DNA of 8,320 nucleotides from Metarhizobium sp039808465 (GCA_039808465.1 JBDHTA010000177.1:1-8320); one strand, 5' to 3'. Shown: positions 1 through 7,712, counted from the stretch's first letter. The notes: generated from the sequence alone by a model not told the origin. Made by a program: numbers and translations.

Positions 1-3000
1 CCGAAGGCCCAGGCGAGCAGCCGCGACAGGTCGTCCATGATCAGGAAGAAGGAGGGCACCACCACCAGCGACAGCACTGTGGAGACGATGATGCCGCCGA
101 TCACCGCGATCGCCATCGGGGCGCGGAAGGTGCCGCCTTCGCCGACACCCATCGCCGAGGGCAGCATGCCCGCCGACATGGCTATGGACGTCATGATGAT
201 CGGGCGGGCGCGCTTGCGGCCCGCTTCCACCATGGCGGCGACCCGCTCCATGCCGTGACGGCGCATCTCGATGGCGAAATCCACCAGCAGGATGGCGTTC
301 TTGGTGACGATGCCCATCAGCATCAGGATGCCGATCAGCACCGGCATGGACAGCGGATTGCCGGTCACGAGCAGGCCGAGCGCCACGCCGCCGATGGCGA
401 GCGGCAGCGAGAACAGGATGGTGAAGGGCTGGATCACATCCTTGAACAGCAGGATCAGCACCGTCAGCACCAGCATCAACCCCATCAGCATGGCGTTGAT
501 GAAGCTCTGCTGCATTTCCTGCTGAACCTTGGTGTCGCCGCTTTCGGCCAGCCGCACCGTCGGCGGCAGGTTCGCTTCCTCGACGATTTCGCGGAAGCGG
601 GCCGAGGCGGAATCCAGCGCCACGCCCGGCGGCAGGTCGGAGCCGATGGCGACCACCCGGTTGCGGTTGTTGCGCTTGATCGAGCTTGGGCCTTCCGAAT
701 AATCGATATCGGCGACGCTCGACAGCGGCACCATCGCGCCGGTGGCGGTCTTGATCTTCAAGGCGCGGATGGCGGCGAGATCGCGGCGCATGCCGAGCGC
801 CGACTGCACCCGGATCGGGATCTGGCGGTCGTCCAGCGAGATTTTCGCCAGCGCCGCGTCGACATCGCCGATGGTGGCGATGCGCACCGTCTCGGAAATC
901 TGCTGCGGCGTGATGCCGAGACGGGCGGCCTGATCCATGCGCGGGCGCACTTGCAGTTCCGGGCGGGGCAGGGCGCCGTCGGCGCTGACATTGGCCAGCA
1001 GCGGATCGGCGCGCAGGCGCGCTTCCAGCACCCCGGAAGCCTCGTTCAGATCCTTCTCGTTGTTGGAGAGGAAGTTGAACGACAGGTCGCGTTCGCCGCG
1101 ATCGTTCAGCTTCAGCACGCGCACGTCGGGAATATCGCGCAGCTTCGCGAAGACTTCCTTCTCGATATCCCATTGCGGGCGCTCGCGGCCATGCGCGCCG
1201 ACCTTCGGAAGCATGGGGCCGATCAGCGGCAGGCGGCCCGCGACATCGTTGACCAGCCGTTTCAGCAGCGAATGGTCGAGCTTGTCGAGAGACAGCGTCA
1301 CGGTGGCGCGGCGCAGCTCCAGATCGCCCTTCGGAGAGGCGCCGCCCAGCACGAAGACGCTTTCGACGCCATCGATATCCTTGACGCGGGAATAGATCGC
1401 ATCCGTCGTCTTTTCCGTCTCGTCCAGCGTCGCGTTTGGCGGCAGCTCGACGGAGAGCACGATGCGGGAGGCGTCTTCCGGCGGCAGGAAGCTGCCGGGC
1501 ACCTGCGCCAGCAGCATCAGCGAGCCGACAAGGAAGGCGATGGCGGCGAGCAGCGTGGCATAGCGGGTGTACCAGCGGCTGGTCGTGCCGCGCACCAGCT
1601 TCGTGTAGCCCTTCATCAGCAGGCCGTCATTGTCGTGATGGTCTTCCATCGCGTCTTCGGTGCGCATCAGATAGGCGGCCATCATCGGGGTGATGAGGCG
1701 GGCCACCATCAGCGAGAAGAAGACGGAGAAGGCGACCGTCAGGCCGAACTGGATGAAGTACTGGCCGGGAATGCCGGGCATGAACGACACCGGCACGAAG
1801 ACGGCGATGATGGTGAAGGTGGTGGCGATGACGGCGAGGCCGATCTCGTCGGCCGCCTCGATGGCGGCGCGATAGGGCGTCTTGCCCATCTTGATGTGAC
1901 GGGCGATGTTCTCGATCTCGACGATGGCGTCGTCGACGAGAATGCCGGTCGCCAGCGTCAGCGCCAGGAAGCTGACGAGGTTCAGCGAGAAGCCCATCAG
2001 ATCCATGATGTAGAAGGTCGGGATCGCCGACAGCGGCAGTGCGACGGCGGAAATCAGCGTGGCGCGCCAGTTGCGCAGGAAGAGGAAGACCACGATGATG
2101 GCGAGCAGCGCGCCTTCCATCAGCGTGTGCATGGCCGCTTCGTAATTGCCGTAGGTGAAGTAGACCGAATCGTTGATCAACTCGATCTGCACGTTCGGAT
2201 TGGCGGCGCGCACCGTCTCCAGGCTTTTGGACACCGTTTCCGCGACCGAGACCTCGCTCGCGCCCTTGGCGCGGAAGACGCCGAAGGTGACGACCGGGAC
2301 GGAATCGTTGCGCGAGAAGGATTTCGGCTCCTCATAGGTGTCGCGGATGACGCCAAGCTCGGACAGCTTGACGAAATGGCCGTTCGGCAGCGCGATGGTG
2401 GTGGCGGAGAGTTCGGCGACGTTGCGCTTGTCGCCGAGCACGCGGATCGCCTGTTCGGCGCCCGCCACCTGTCCGCGCCCCGAGCCGAGATCGACATTGG
2501 TGCCGCGCAACTGGTGGCTGACATCGGCGGCGGTGATGCCGTAGGCGTTCAGCCGGTCGGCATTCAGTTCGATGCGCACCTCGCGGTCGGCGCCGCCGTA
2601 GCGGTCGATGCGGCCGATGCCGGGCTGGCCCTGCAAGGCGCGCTTGACGGTGTCGTCCACGAACCAGGACACCTCCTCCAGCGACATATCCGGCGCGGAG
2701 ACGGCGAAGGTCTGGATCGCCTGGCCCTCGACATCGATCTTGGTGACGATGGGGGCTTCGGCATTGGCGGGAAGATCGGAGCGGATGCGGTCGATGGCGT
2801 CCTTGGTGTCCTGCACGGCCTGCTCGGTCGGCACTTCCATGCGGAACATCACGACGGTCTGGGACTGACCGTCCGTCACCGTGGACTGGATTTCATCGAT
2901 GCCGGTGATCGAGGCGACGGCGTCCTCGACCTCCTTGGTCACCTGCATTTCCAGCTCGGCGGGCGAAGCGCCGCTCTGCGTGACGGTGATGGCAACCAGC

Positions 3001-3128
3001 GGCACGTCGATGTTTGGAAAACGGGTGATCGGCAGCTTGTAGAAAGACTGGATGCCGACGAAGAGCAGCAGCCCGAAGAAGAGCAGCGGCGCAATCGGAT
3101 TGCGGATGGACCAGGCGGAAAAATTCAT
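1..3128 (-). CDS. RND-family multidrug efflux transporter, inner-membrane subunit (3' end cut by window)
   Basis: This is the proton-driven inner-membrane pump of a tripartite efflux complex (AcrB/MexF-like, HAE type), which expels hydrophobic or amphiphilic compounds. The reading frame is open for 1042 codons and runs off the left edge; family members are about 1030-1070 residues, so nearly all of the protein is present. It begins MNFSAWSIRNPIAPLLFFGL, a typical first transmembrane helix. The proton-relay residues are visible: adjacent aspartates D399-D400 in GILVDDAIVEIENI (helix 4) and lysine K943 in MGIVTKNAILLVDFA (helix 10). Two large periplasmic loops separate the helix groups, as expected from the duplicated RND fold. 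The start at 3128 has a GAGGA ribosome-binding site that overlaps the stop of the upstream adaptor gene, 11 bases away, so the pair is co-transcribed and probably translationally linked. Exported substrates cannot be predicted. No frameshift or stop was seen. Confidence 0.95.
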   Translation of the reverse strand, partial: MNFSAWSIRNPIAPLLFFGLLLFVGIQSFYKLPITRFPNIDVPLVAITVTQSGASPAELEMQVTKEVEDAVASITGIDEIQSTVTDGQSQTVVMFRMEVPTEQAVQDTKDAIDRIRSDLPANAEAPIVTKIDVEGQAIQTFAVSAPDMSLEEVSWFVDDTVKRALQGQPGIGRIDRYGGADREVRIELNADRLNAYGITAADVSHQLRGTNVDLGSGRGQVAGAEQAIRVLGDKRNVAELSATTIALPNGHFVKLSELGVIRDTYEEPKSFSRNDSVPVVTFGVFRAKGASEVSVAETVSKSLETVRAANPNVQIELINDSVYFTYGNYEAAMHTLMEGALLAIIVVFLFLRNWRATLISAVALPLSAIPTFYIMDLMGFSLNLVSFLALTLATGILVDDAIVEIENIARHIKMGKTPYRAAIEAADEIGLAVIATTFTIIAVFVPVSFMPGIPGQYFIQFGLTVAFSVFFSLMVARLITPMMAAYLMRTEDAMEDHHDNDGLLMKGYTKLVRGTTSRWYTRYATLLAAIAFLVGSLMLLAQVPGSFLPPEDASRIVLSVELPPNATLDETEKTTDAIYSRVKDIDGVESVFVLGGASPKGDLELRRATVTLSLDKLDHSLLKRLVNDVAGRLPLIGPMLPKVGAHGRERPQWDIEKEVFAKLRDIPDVRVLKLNDRGERDLSFNFLSNNEKDLNEASGVLEARLRADPLLANVSADGALPRPELQVRPRMDQAARLGITPQQISETVRIATIGDVDAALAKISLDDRQIPIRVQSALGMRRDLAAIRALKIKTATGAMVPLSSVADIDYSEGPSSIKRNNRNRVVAIGSDLPPGVALDSASARFREIVEEANLPPTVRLAESGDTKVQQEMQQSFINAMLMGLMLVLTVLILLFKDVIQPFTILFSLPLAIGGVALGLLVTGNPLSMPVLIGILMLMGIVTKNAILLVDFAIEMRRHGMERVAAMVEAGRKRARPIIMTSIAMSAGMLPSAMGVGEGGTFRAPMAIAVIGGIIVSTVLSLVVVPSFFLIMDDLSRLLAWAF

Positions 3129-3139
3129 CGCTTACGTCC

Positions 3140-4324
3140 TCAATTGGTCTCGGCCGCGTCGCGGACCGGATTGATCCGGTCGCCTTCGCGCACATAGGCC
3201 CCGGCCTTGGCGACGACATCCTCGCCGCTCGCAAGCCCGCTGACGATCTGGATATAGGGGCCGTCCTGAATGCCGGTCTCGACCTTCACCTGCTTGACCA
3301 CATTGCCCTCGACCTTGCGGGCGGTGGTTTCGCCGCCGCTGCCGGTCAGGATGGCGGTGAGCGGCAGGGCAACGGCATCGGCGGTGTCGATGACGATGGT
3401 GGCGCTGCCATACATGCCTGCGCGGGCCTTCTCGCTGCGGTCGAGCGCGATGTTCACCGTGCCGAGCCGTGTGGCGGGATCGATGGAGGGGGAAATCAGC
3501 CGGACGCTGCCGTCAAGCGTTTCGCGGCTGCCCGCCAGCGCGACGGTCGCCTTCTGGCCGGGCGCGATCTTGAGAATATCGTTTTCCGAGACATCGGCGA
3601 CCAGCTCCAGCGCGCCGTCGCGGATGATGGTGAACAGCGGTTCTCCCGCGCCACTGGCGATGGCGCCGATCCTGGCGCTGCGCGCCGCGACGATGCCGGA
3701 AACCGGCGCCTTGATTTCGGTGCGGGCTAGCCTCAGCTCGACATCGGCGATCTGGCTGGCGACGACCTTGATATCGGCCTCGCCGACGCTGACCAGTTGC
3801 CTTGCCGCATCGAGACGGGCCTGGGCGACATCGGCGGCGGCCTGCGCCTGTTCGACCTGCGAGGCGGTGGCGGTGCCGGATTTGCCGAGCCGGGACAGGC
3901 GGTCGCGCTGGCGGATGGCGTCGTTCAGATTGGCTTCGGCTTCGAGAACCTGGGCGCGGTATTGCGCCACGCCGGCTTCCGCCTTGGCCTTGTTGGCCTC
4001 GAACTGGCTTTTCTGGAGCAGCAGCGCATCGTCGTTCAGTGTGGCGAGAACGCTTCCCGCCTCGACCCTGTCCCCGGCATCGGCATTCAGCGCCCGGATG
4101 GACAGGCCCTCGACCTGCGGCTGCACATGAATTTCATCGACGGCGCGGATGGTGCCGCTGGTGACCACCTTTTCCACGAGCTGCCGCTGGGTGGCGGCGG
4201 TGACGACGATGGCGGGAAGCTGCTGCGTGGCCTCCTTCGGCGTGTCCTCGGCGCGCGCCGGATGGCCGGAGCCAGACACCAGCGCGACGGCAGCCGCCAG
4301 TGTCAACGAAGCAAAGCGAAGCAT
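3140..4324 (-). CDS. RND efflux periplasmic adaptor (membrane fusion protein, HlyD/AcrA-like)
   Basis: This adaptor links the downstream RND pump to an outer-membrane channel. From the chosen start it is 394 residues. A Sec signal peptide (MLRFASLTLAAAVALVSG...) ends at ARA, about residue 25; there is no lipobox cysteine, so it is not an AcrA-style lipoprotein. The first lipoyl half is about residues 55-100, with IHVQPQVEGLSIRALNADAG. An alanine/glutamine-rich alpha-hairpin coiled coil follows (about 101-200), with its tip near LGKSGTATASQ, and then the second lipoyl half TEIKAPVSGIVAARSARIG (about 202-220). Beta-barrel and membrane-proximal domains fill the rest (VSENDILKIAPGQKATVAL, then GIQDGPYIQIVSGLASGEDVV). 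In-frame ATGs also exist at 4333 and 4399. I prefer 4324 because AGGA lies 9-12 bases upstream and the signal peptide starts there. No outer-membrane partner is encoded here, so a TolC-like channel from elsewhere is inferred. Confidence 0.93.
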   Translation of the reverse strand: MLRFASLTLAAAVALVSGSGHPARAEDTPKEATQQLPAIVVTAATQRQLVEKVVTSGTIRAVDEIHVQPQVEGLSIRALNADAGDRVEAGSVLATLNDDALLLQKSQFEANKAKAEAGVAQYRAQVLEAEANLNDAIRQRDRLSRLGKSGTATASQVEQAQAAADVAQARLDAARQLVSVGEADIKVVASQIADVELRLARTEIKAPVSGIVAARSARIGAIASGAGEPLFTIIRDGALELVADVSENDILKIAPGQKATVALAGSRETLDGSVRLISPSIDPATRLGTVNIALDRSEKARAGMYGSATIVIDTADAVALPLTAILTGSGGETTARKVEGNVVKQVKVETGIQDGPYIQIVSGLASGEDVVAKAGAYVREGDRINPVRDAAETN

Positions 4325-4339
4325 CCTGTCCATCCTGTC
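4322..4339 (-). repeat. Tandem 9-bp repeat carrying two in-frame ATGs and the adaptor ribosome-binding site
   Basis: On the minus strand GACAGGATG occurs twice back to back, giving in-frame ATGs at 4333 and 4324. The AGGA of the first copy is 9-12 bases upstream of the second ATG, which is good Shine-Dalgarno spacing. The first ATG has only an AGG directly abutting it. This decides the start at 4324, although some initiation at 4333 would merely add three residues to the signal peptide. Confidence 0.7.
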
Positions 4340-4414
4340 AAACACATGTGCGGGTGCGTCCCAGATAGGGACAACGGCCGCCCCGCGCAAGCCGGGCACC
4401 GTTTTTCCACCGAT

Positions 4415-4443
4415 GTTCTAGTCACGGCCGCGATGTAAATCAA
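4415..4443 (-). promoter_or_regulatory. Candidate promoter of the efflux operon
   Basis: On the minus strand TTGATT (4443-4438) and TAGAAC (4420-4415) are separated by 17 bases, each matching four of six sigma-70-type consensus positions. Transcription would begin near 4408, leaving a leader of about 85 bases before the adaptor start. That leader contains a small inverted repeat, GTCCC-TATCT-GGGAC, at 4358-4372. A promoter is expected somewhere in 4325-4500 because the previous operon ends in a hairpin; the exact boxes are a guess. Confidence 0.25.
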
Positions 4444-4504
4444 CGTCTTTTTCTACGCAAAACAGGAGGCTTCGGAGGCTCTTTTCAGGCAAGCCTTTGA
4501 AATG

Positions 4505-4536
4505 CAAAGGCGCGAGGCAATTGCCCCGCGCCTTTG
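4505..4536 (-). terminator. Hairpin terminator after the importer operon
   Basis: A 10-bp perfect stem (CAAAGGCGCG at 4505-4514 with CGCGCCTTTG at 4527-4536) is extended by one mismatch and three further pairs to an AATT loop. It lies 8 bases past the binding-protein stop codon, where an intrinsic terminator is expected. The uridine tract after the stem is weak in the minus direction (CATTTC) and somewhat better in the plus direction (TTTA), so termination may be incomplete. Confidence 0.65.
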
Positions 4537-4544
4537 TTTATCGG

Positions 4545-5537
4545 TTACTTCAGGGCCTCGTCGGTGATCTCATGCGTCCATGCGCCTTCCGGCTCCCTGG
4601 TAATGACGGGATCGGAGCCGCCGCCGAGCAGGGTCTTGACCGTGCGCTGGTAGTCGGCTTCGTCCAGAGCGCCGTTGGAGCCCGCCGTCAGCTTGGCGAC
4701 CTCGGCCATCATGCGCTTCTGGTGCTTTTCCGTCTGGGCGCCGCTGGCGTCGTTTTCCAGCACGATGTCGGCGGCTTCGTCGCTATGCTCCTCGGCATAT
4801 TTCCAGCCCTTCATCGAGGCGCGGACGAATTTCACCATCTTTTCCTTGAAGGCGGCGTCCTTGAGCTTGTCTTCCAGCACATAAAGGCCGTCCTCCAGCG
4901 TCGCCACGCCTTCGTCCTCATACTTGAAGGTGACCAGTTCCTCCGGCTTGATGCCGGCATCGATGACCTGCCAGTATTCGTTATAGGTCATGGTGGAAAT
5001 GCAGGCGGCCTGCTTCTGCAACAGCGGGTCGACGTTGAAGCCCTGCTTGAGAACGGTGACGCCATCCGCCCCGCCATTGGTGGGGATATTCAGATGCGCC
5101 ATCCATGACAGGAAGGGATATTCGTTGCCGAAGAACCAGACGCCGAGCGTCTTGCCCTTGAAATCGTCCGGCTTGGTGATGCCGGTCTCCTTGAGACAGG
5201 TCAGCATCATGCCCGAGGACTTGTAGGGCTGGGCGATGTTGACGAGCGGCACGCCCTTTTCGCGGGTGGCGAGCGCGGAGGGCATCCAGTCGACGATGAC
5301 ATCGGCGCCGCCGCCAGCCAGTACCTGCGGCGGCGCGATATCCGGGCCGCCCGGCTTGATTTCGACGTCGAGGCCTTCCTCTTCATAGAAGCCCTTGTCC
5401 TTGGCGACGTAATAGCCGCCGAACTGGGCCTGCGTGACCCATTTCAGTTGCAGGACGACCTTGTCGGCCGCCATGGCGTGCCCGGCTGCGAGAGACATGG
5501 CGCTGGCGAGCAGCAAAGATGCGATTTTCCTGTGCAT
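4545..5537 (-). CDS. ABC transporter periplasmic substrate-binding protein, NMT1/THI5-like (SsuA/ThiY class)
   Basis: This protein captures the solute in the periplasm and delivers it to the two permeases encoded just upstream. It is 330 residues, with a Sec signal peptide MHRKIASLLLASAMSLAAGH ending at AMA (residue 23). The mature protein begins with the family signature LQLKWVTQAQFGGYYVAKDKG (from residue 29) and continues with GLDVEIKPGG, LAGGGADVIVDWMPSALA and KTLGVWFFGNEYPF, covering the NMT1-like domain from about residue 35 to 250. Aromatic residues that could stack on a ring-shaped ligand include W33, Y42, Y43, W84, W134, Y185, Y188 and W189; this is inference. The Thi5 cysteine cluster CCCFC is absent (only C114 and C179 occur in the mature protein), so it is a binding protein and not an HMP-phosphate synthase. 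The start has AGAGGG 8-13 bases upstream. The ligand is unknown; a pyrimidine or thiamine precursor is plausible. Confidence 0.92.
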   Translation of the reverse strand: MHRKIASLLLASAMSLAAGHAMAADKVVLQLKWVTQAQFGGYYVAKDKGFYEEEGLDVEIKPGGPDIAPPQVLAGGGADVIVDWMPSALATREKGVPLVNIAQPYKSSGMMLTCLKETGITKPDDFKGKTLGVWFFGNEYPFLSWMAHLNIPTNGGADGVTVLKQGFNVDPLLQKQAACISTMTYNEYWQVIDAGIKPEELVTFKYEDEGVATLEDGLYVLEDKLKDAAFKEKMVKFVRASMKGWKYAEEHSDEAADIVLENDASGAQTEKHQKRMMAEVAKLTAGSNGALDEADYQRTVKTLLGGGSDPVITREPEGAWTHEITDEALK

Positions 5538-5555
5538 GTCTGTTCCCTCTTATGA

Positions 5556-6422
5556 TTACGCCTGTCCACCACGGACAGACGGATGCCAGAATGTCACGGC
5601 CCGCTCCATGAGCGCGACCAAGCCATAAAAGGCGGAGCCTGCGACCGCGGCAACCGCGATCTCGGCCCAGACCATATCGACATTGCTGCGTCCGACCTCC
5701 GTGGAGATGCGGAACCCCATGCCGACGATGGGCGTACCGAAAAATTCGGCGACGATGGCGCCGATCAGCGCCAGCGTCGAATTGATCTTCAGGGCGTTGA
5801 AGATGAAGGGACCGGCGGCGGGCAGGCGCAGTTTCGTCAGCGTCTGCCACCAGCTTGCGGCATAGGTGCGCATCAGGTCGCGCTCCATCGGGCTTGCGGA
5901 TGCCAGCCCCTGCACGGTGTTCACCAGCATGGGAAAGAAGGTCATGATGACGACGACCGCCACCTTCGATTGCCAGTCGAAGCCGAACCACATGACCATG
6001 ATGGGTGCCACGCCGACGACCGGCAGGGCCGAGACGAAATTGCCGATCGGCAGCAGGCCCTTCTGCAAGAAGGGCGAGCGGTCGATGGCGACGGCGACGA
6101 GAAAGCCCAGCCCGCAGCCGAGAATATAGCCGGTCAGCACCGATTTGAGGAAAGTCTGGCGGAAATCGGCCCAGAGGGTCGGCAGCGAACTGGTCAGCTT
6201 CGCCCAGATCATCGTTGGCGCGGGCAGGAGGATCGAGGGGATGTTGAAGCCGCGCACCACGCCTTCCCACAGTACGAGGATGGTGACGCCGAACAGCACC
6301 GGCACGAAGATGCGCGCGGCGCGATCGGCGCCGGGCGAGGCGAAGCGCTGGCGCACCAGCCATTCGTTGAAGGTCCAGGCGGCGATCCAGAAGGCGATGG
6401 CCCCGAGAAAGTATCCGTTCAT
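5556..6422 (-). CDS. ABC transporter permease 2 (NitT/TauT family, BPD_transp_1)
   Basis: This is one of two inner-membrane channel subunits of the importer, 288 residues long. An extra N-terminal hydrophobic segment (about residues 3-20) precedes the core helices near 38-55, 92-113, 131-172, 212-228 and 250-275. The cytoplasmic EAA loop that docks on the ATPase spans about 176-205 (MERDLMRTYAASWWQTLTKL) and is followed by RLPAAGPFIFNALK. The ATG overlaps the permease 1 stop in an ATGA tetranucleotide. A G-rich stretch 8-12 bases upstream is only a mediocre ribosome-binding site, so translation is probably coupled. The gene ends 18 bases before the binding-protein start. It is clearly paralogous to permease 1 (shared LMRTY, KLR.PA and GAIV.E patterns), so the pair probably forms a heterodimer. 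Confidence 0.93.
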   Translation of the reverse strand: MNGYFLGAIAFWIAAWTFNEWLVRQRFASPGADRAARIFVPVLFGVTILVLWEGVVRGFNIPSILLPAPTMIWAKLTSSLPTLWADFRQTFLKSVLTGYILGCGLGFLVAVAIDRSPFLQKGLLPIGNFVSALPVVGVAPIMVMWFGFDWQSKVAVVVIMTFFPMLVNTVQGLASASPMERDLMRTYAASWWQTLTKLRLPAAGPFIFNALKINSTLALIGAIVAEFFGTPIVGMGFRISTEVGRSNVDMVWAEIAVAAVAGSAFYGLVALMERAVTFWHPSVRGGQA

Positions 6423-7306
6423 GGCCGTGCCCCCATGCGCCTGAGAACCTGTGCGTGCGCCATGCCGACGATGCCGACCAGCACCGCGGCGAGTGCCGCC
6501 GCCATGAAGAGAGCGGCCCAGATCTGGATCGTCTGGCCGTAATAGGAGCCGGAGAGCAGGCGGGCGCCAAGCCCGGCGACGGCCCCCGTCGGCAATTCGC
6601 CGACGATGGCGCCGACCAGCGAAATGGCGATCGCCACCTTCAGCGAGGTGAAGAGATAGGGCATGGAGGCGGGCCAGCGCAGCTTCCAGAATAGCTGCGC
6701 GGGGCTGGCATTATAGGTGCGCATCAGGTCGAGATGGATTTGCTCGGGGCTGCGCAGCCCCTTCACCATGCCGACGACGATGGGGAAGAAGGAGAGATAG
6801 GTGGAAATCAGCGCCTTCGGCAGCAGGCCGGAGATGCCGATGGAGTTCAGCACGACGATGATCATCGGCGCGATGGCGAGGATCGGGATCGTCTGGCTGG
6901 CGATGACCCAGGGCATCAGCGAGCGATCCATGGCGCGGTTATGGACGATGCCGATGGCAAGCAGGATGCCGAGCGCCGTGCCGATGCCGAAGCCGAGCAG
7001 GGTGGCCGACAGCGTGATCCACGCGTGATAGACGAGGCTGCGCTTGGAGGTGATCGCCTTGTTGACGGTGGTGTCCCACAGTTCCACGGCGATCTGGTGC
7101 GGGGCGGGGAGAACCGGCCGCTCCTGCACGAAGGCTTTCGGCAACATTTCGGAGAAGGAAAGCGGCGTTCCGGCGCGCGCGGCCTGATCGTATTCGAAGG
7201 GCGCGTTGAGGATGACCACGAAGACATGCCAGACGATGAGGATCGCCAGCAGAACCGTGCCGATCGGAAGCAGATGATTCCTGAGAAAGCTTGCTCGTTC
7301 CGGCAT
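6419..7306 (-). CDS. ABC transporter permease 1 (NitT/TauT family, BPD_transp_1)
   Basis: This is the second channel subunit of the importer, 295 residues. A first helix (about 13-33) is followed by a periplasmic stretch of roughly 65 residues, then helices near 98-121, 137-157, 165-182, 222-238 and 261-285. The EAA loop lies at about 186-215 (PEQIHLDLMRTYNASPAQLF), followed by KLRWPASMPYLFTSLK. The start at 7306 shares its A with the last base of the DUF559 stop codon (TGATG). AGGGAGAG, 7-14 bases upstream and inside the end of the DUF559 gene, is a strong ribosome-binding site, so permease synthesis could be independent of, or coupled to, DUF559 translation. It overlaps permease 2 by four bases. 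The pairing with a second permease, a binding protein and an ATPase makes an importer role secure; the substrate is unknown. Confidence 0.93.
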   Translation of the reverse strand: MPERASFLRNHLLPIGTVLLAILIVWHVFVVILNAPFEYDQAARAGTPLSFSEMLPKAFVQERPVLPAPHQIAVELWDTTVNKAITSKRSLVYHAWITLSATLLGFGIGTALGILLAIGIVHNRAMDRSLMPWVIASQTIPILAIAPMIIVVLNSIGISGLLPKALISTYLSFFPIVVGMVKGLRSPEQIHLDLMRTYNASPAQLFWKLRWPASMPYLFTSLKVAIAISLVGAIVGELPTGAVAGLGARLLSGSYYGQTIQIWAALFMAAALAAVLVGIVGMAHAQVLRRMGARP

Positions 7307-7686
7307 CAGACGCTCTCCCTGGTCAGCCGTGCGGCGATCTGGTTTTCAATCATCAGGACCACGTAATCAGGGCCTTCGAGAAGCTGACCGTTATCGAAGC
7401 GTAAGACGGTGAAGCCCTGAGCTTGCAGGAAAGCATCGCGCCGGGCGTCGTGCCGCCGTCCGTTTTCTGTCTCGTGGCTGTCACCATCGACTTCGACGAC
7501 AATCCGGGCGGAAAGCCACGCGAAATCCGCGATATAGGGGCCGATGGGCGTTTCCCGGCGAAACCGCGCGCCGCGAGAGCGGAAGTCGCGCAGAATATCC
7601 CACATGACACGCTCTGCTTTTGTCAATTCACGGCGCAATGTTCTGGCGCGGATTCTTGTTTTAGGCGTGATGTTGGAGTGCGGCAT
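7306..7686 (-). CDS. DUF559 / COG2852 endonuclease-domain protein (Vsr-like fold)
   Basis: This 126-residue protein matches the DUF559 family, whose members resemble Vsr and PD-(D/E)XK nucleases. Visible core motifs are LRRELTKAERVMWDILRD (E25 in the first helix), FRRETPIGPYIADFAW (D54), IVVEVDGDSH (E65, D67, H71) and AFLQAQGFTVLRFDNGQLLE. All the expected acidic core residues are present, so nothing suggests decay. The activity and target of this family are poorly established, so a nuclease function here is inferred from fold. I chose ATG 7686 because the conserved domain begins soon after it and GAGGGGG (7694-7700) precedes it. The frame stays open up to ATGs at 7854, 7860 and 7869 through the repeat element, and those longer starts would add a low-complexity leader. 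The gene lies between the ATPase and permease genes, where it has no obvious transport role, and its stop overlaps the permease 1 start. Confidence 0.88.
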   Translation of the reverse strand: MPHSNITPKTRIRARTLRRELTKAERVMWDILRDFRSRGARFRRETPIGPYIADFAWLSARIVVEVDGDSHETENGRRHDARRDAFLQAQGFTVLRFDNGQLLEGPDYVVLMIENQIAARLTRESV

Positions 7687-7712
7687 TGTAAGACCCCCTC
7701 TGCCTGCCGGCA

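Noticed and set aside
255..3197. 980-residue plus-strand open frame as a real gene
   Set aside because: Its product is a low-complexity H/D/R/G/Q-rich string with no domain, and the opposite strand encodes an unmistakable RND transporter with the DD and K proton-relay residues.
3270..4130. 286-residue plus-strand frame, and the 213-residue frame at 3797-4438
   Set aside because: Both are antisense to the membrane fusion protein, show no recognisable motif, and have no upstream ribosome-binding context.
4336..4341. Perfect TTGACA on the minus strand as a -35 box for the efflux operon
   Set aside because: It lies only 11 bases before the adaptor start, and no -10-like hexamer follows at 16-18 bases, so it would not yield a usable transcript for the full gene.
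4325..4544. Riboswitch or small RNA in the 220-base gap
   Set aside because: No conserved riboswitch core was recognised; apart from the terminator, the weak promoter-like boxes and a 5-bp dyad, nothing structured could be supported.
5583..6542. 319-residue plus-strand frame, and the 210-residue frame at 6734-7366
   Set aside because: These are antisense shadows of the two permeases, with Q/H/D/G-rich sequence and no domain.
5383..6570. 395-residue minus-strand frame overlapping permease 2 and the binding protein
   Set aside because: It is an out-of-frame shadow rich in R, H and A, while permease 2 in the other frame has clear helices and an EAA loop.
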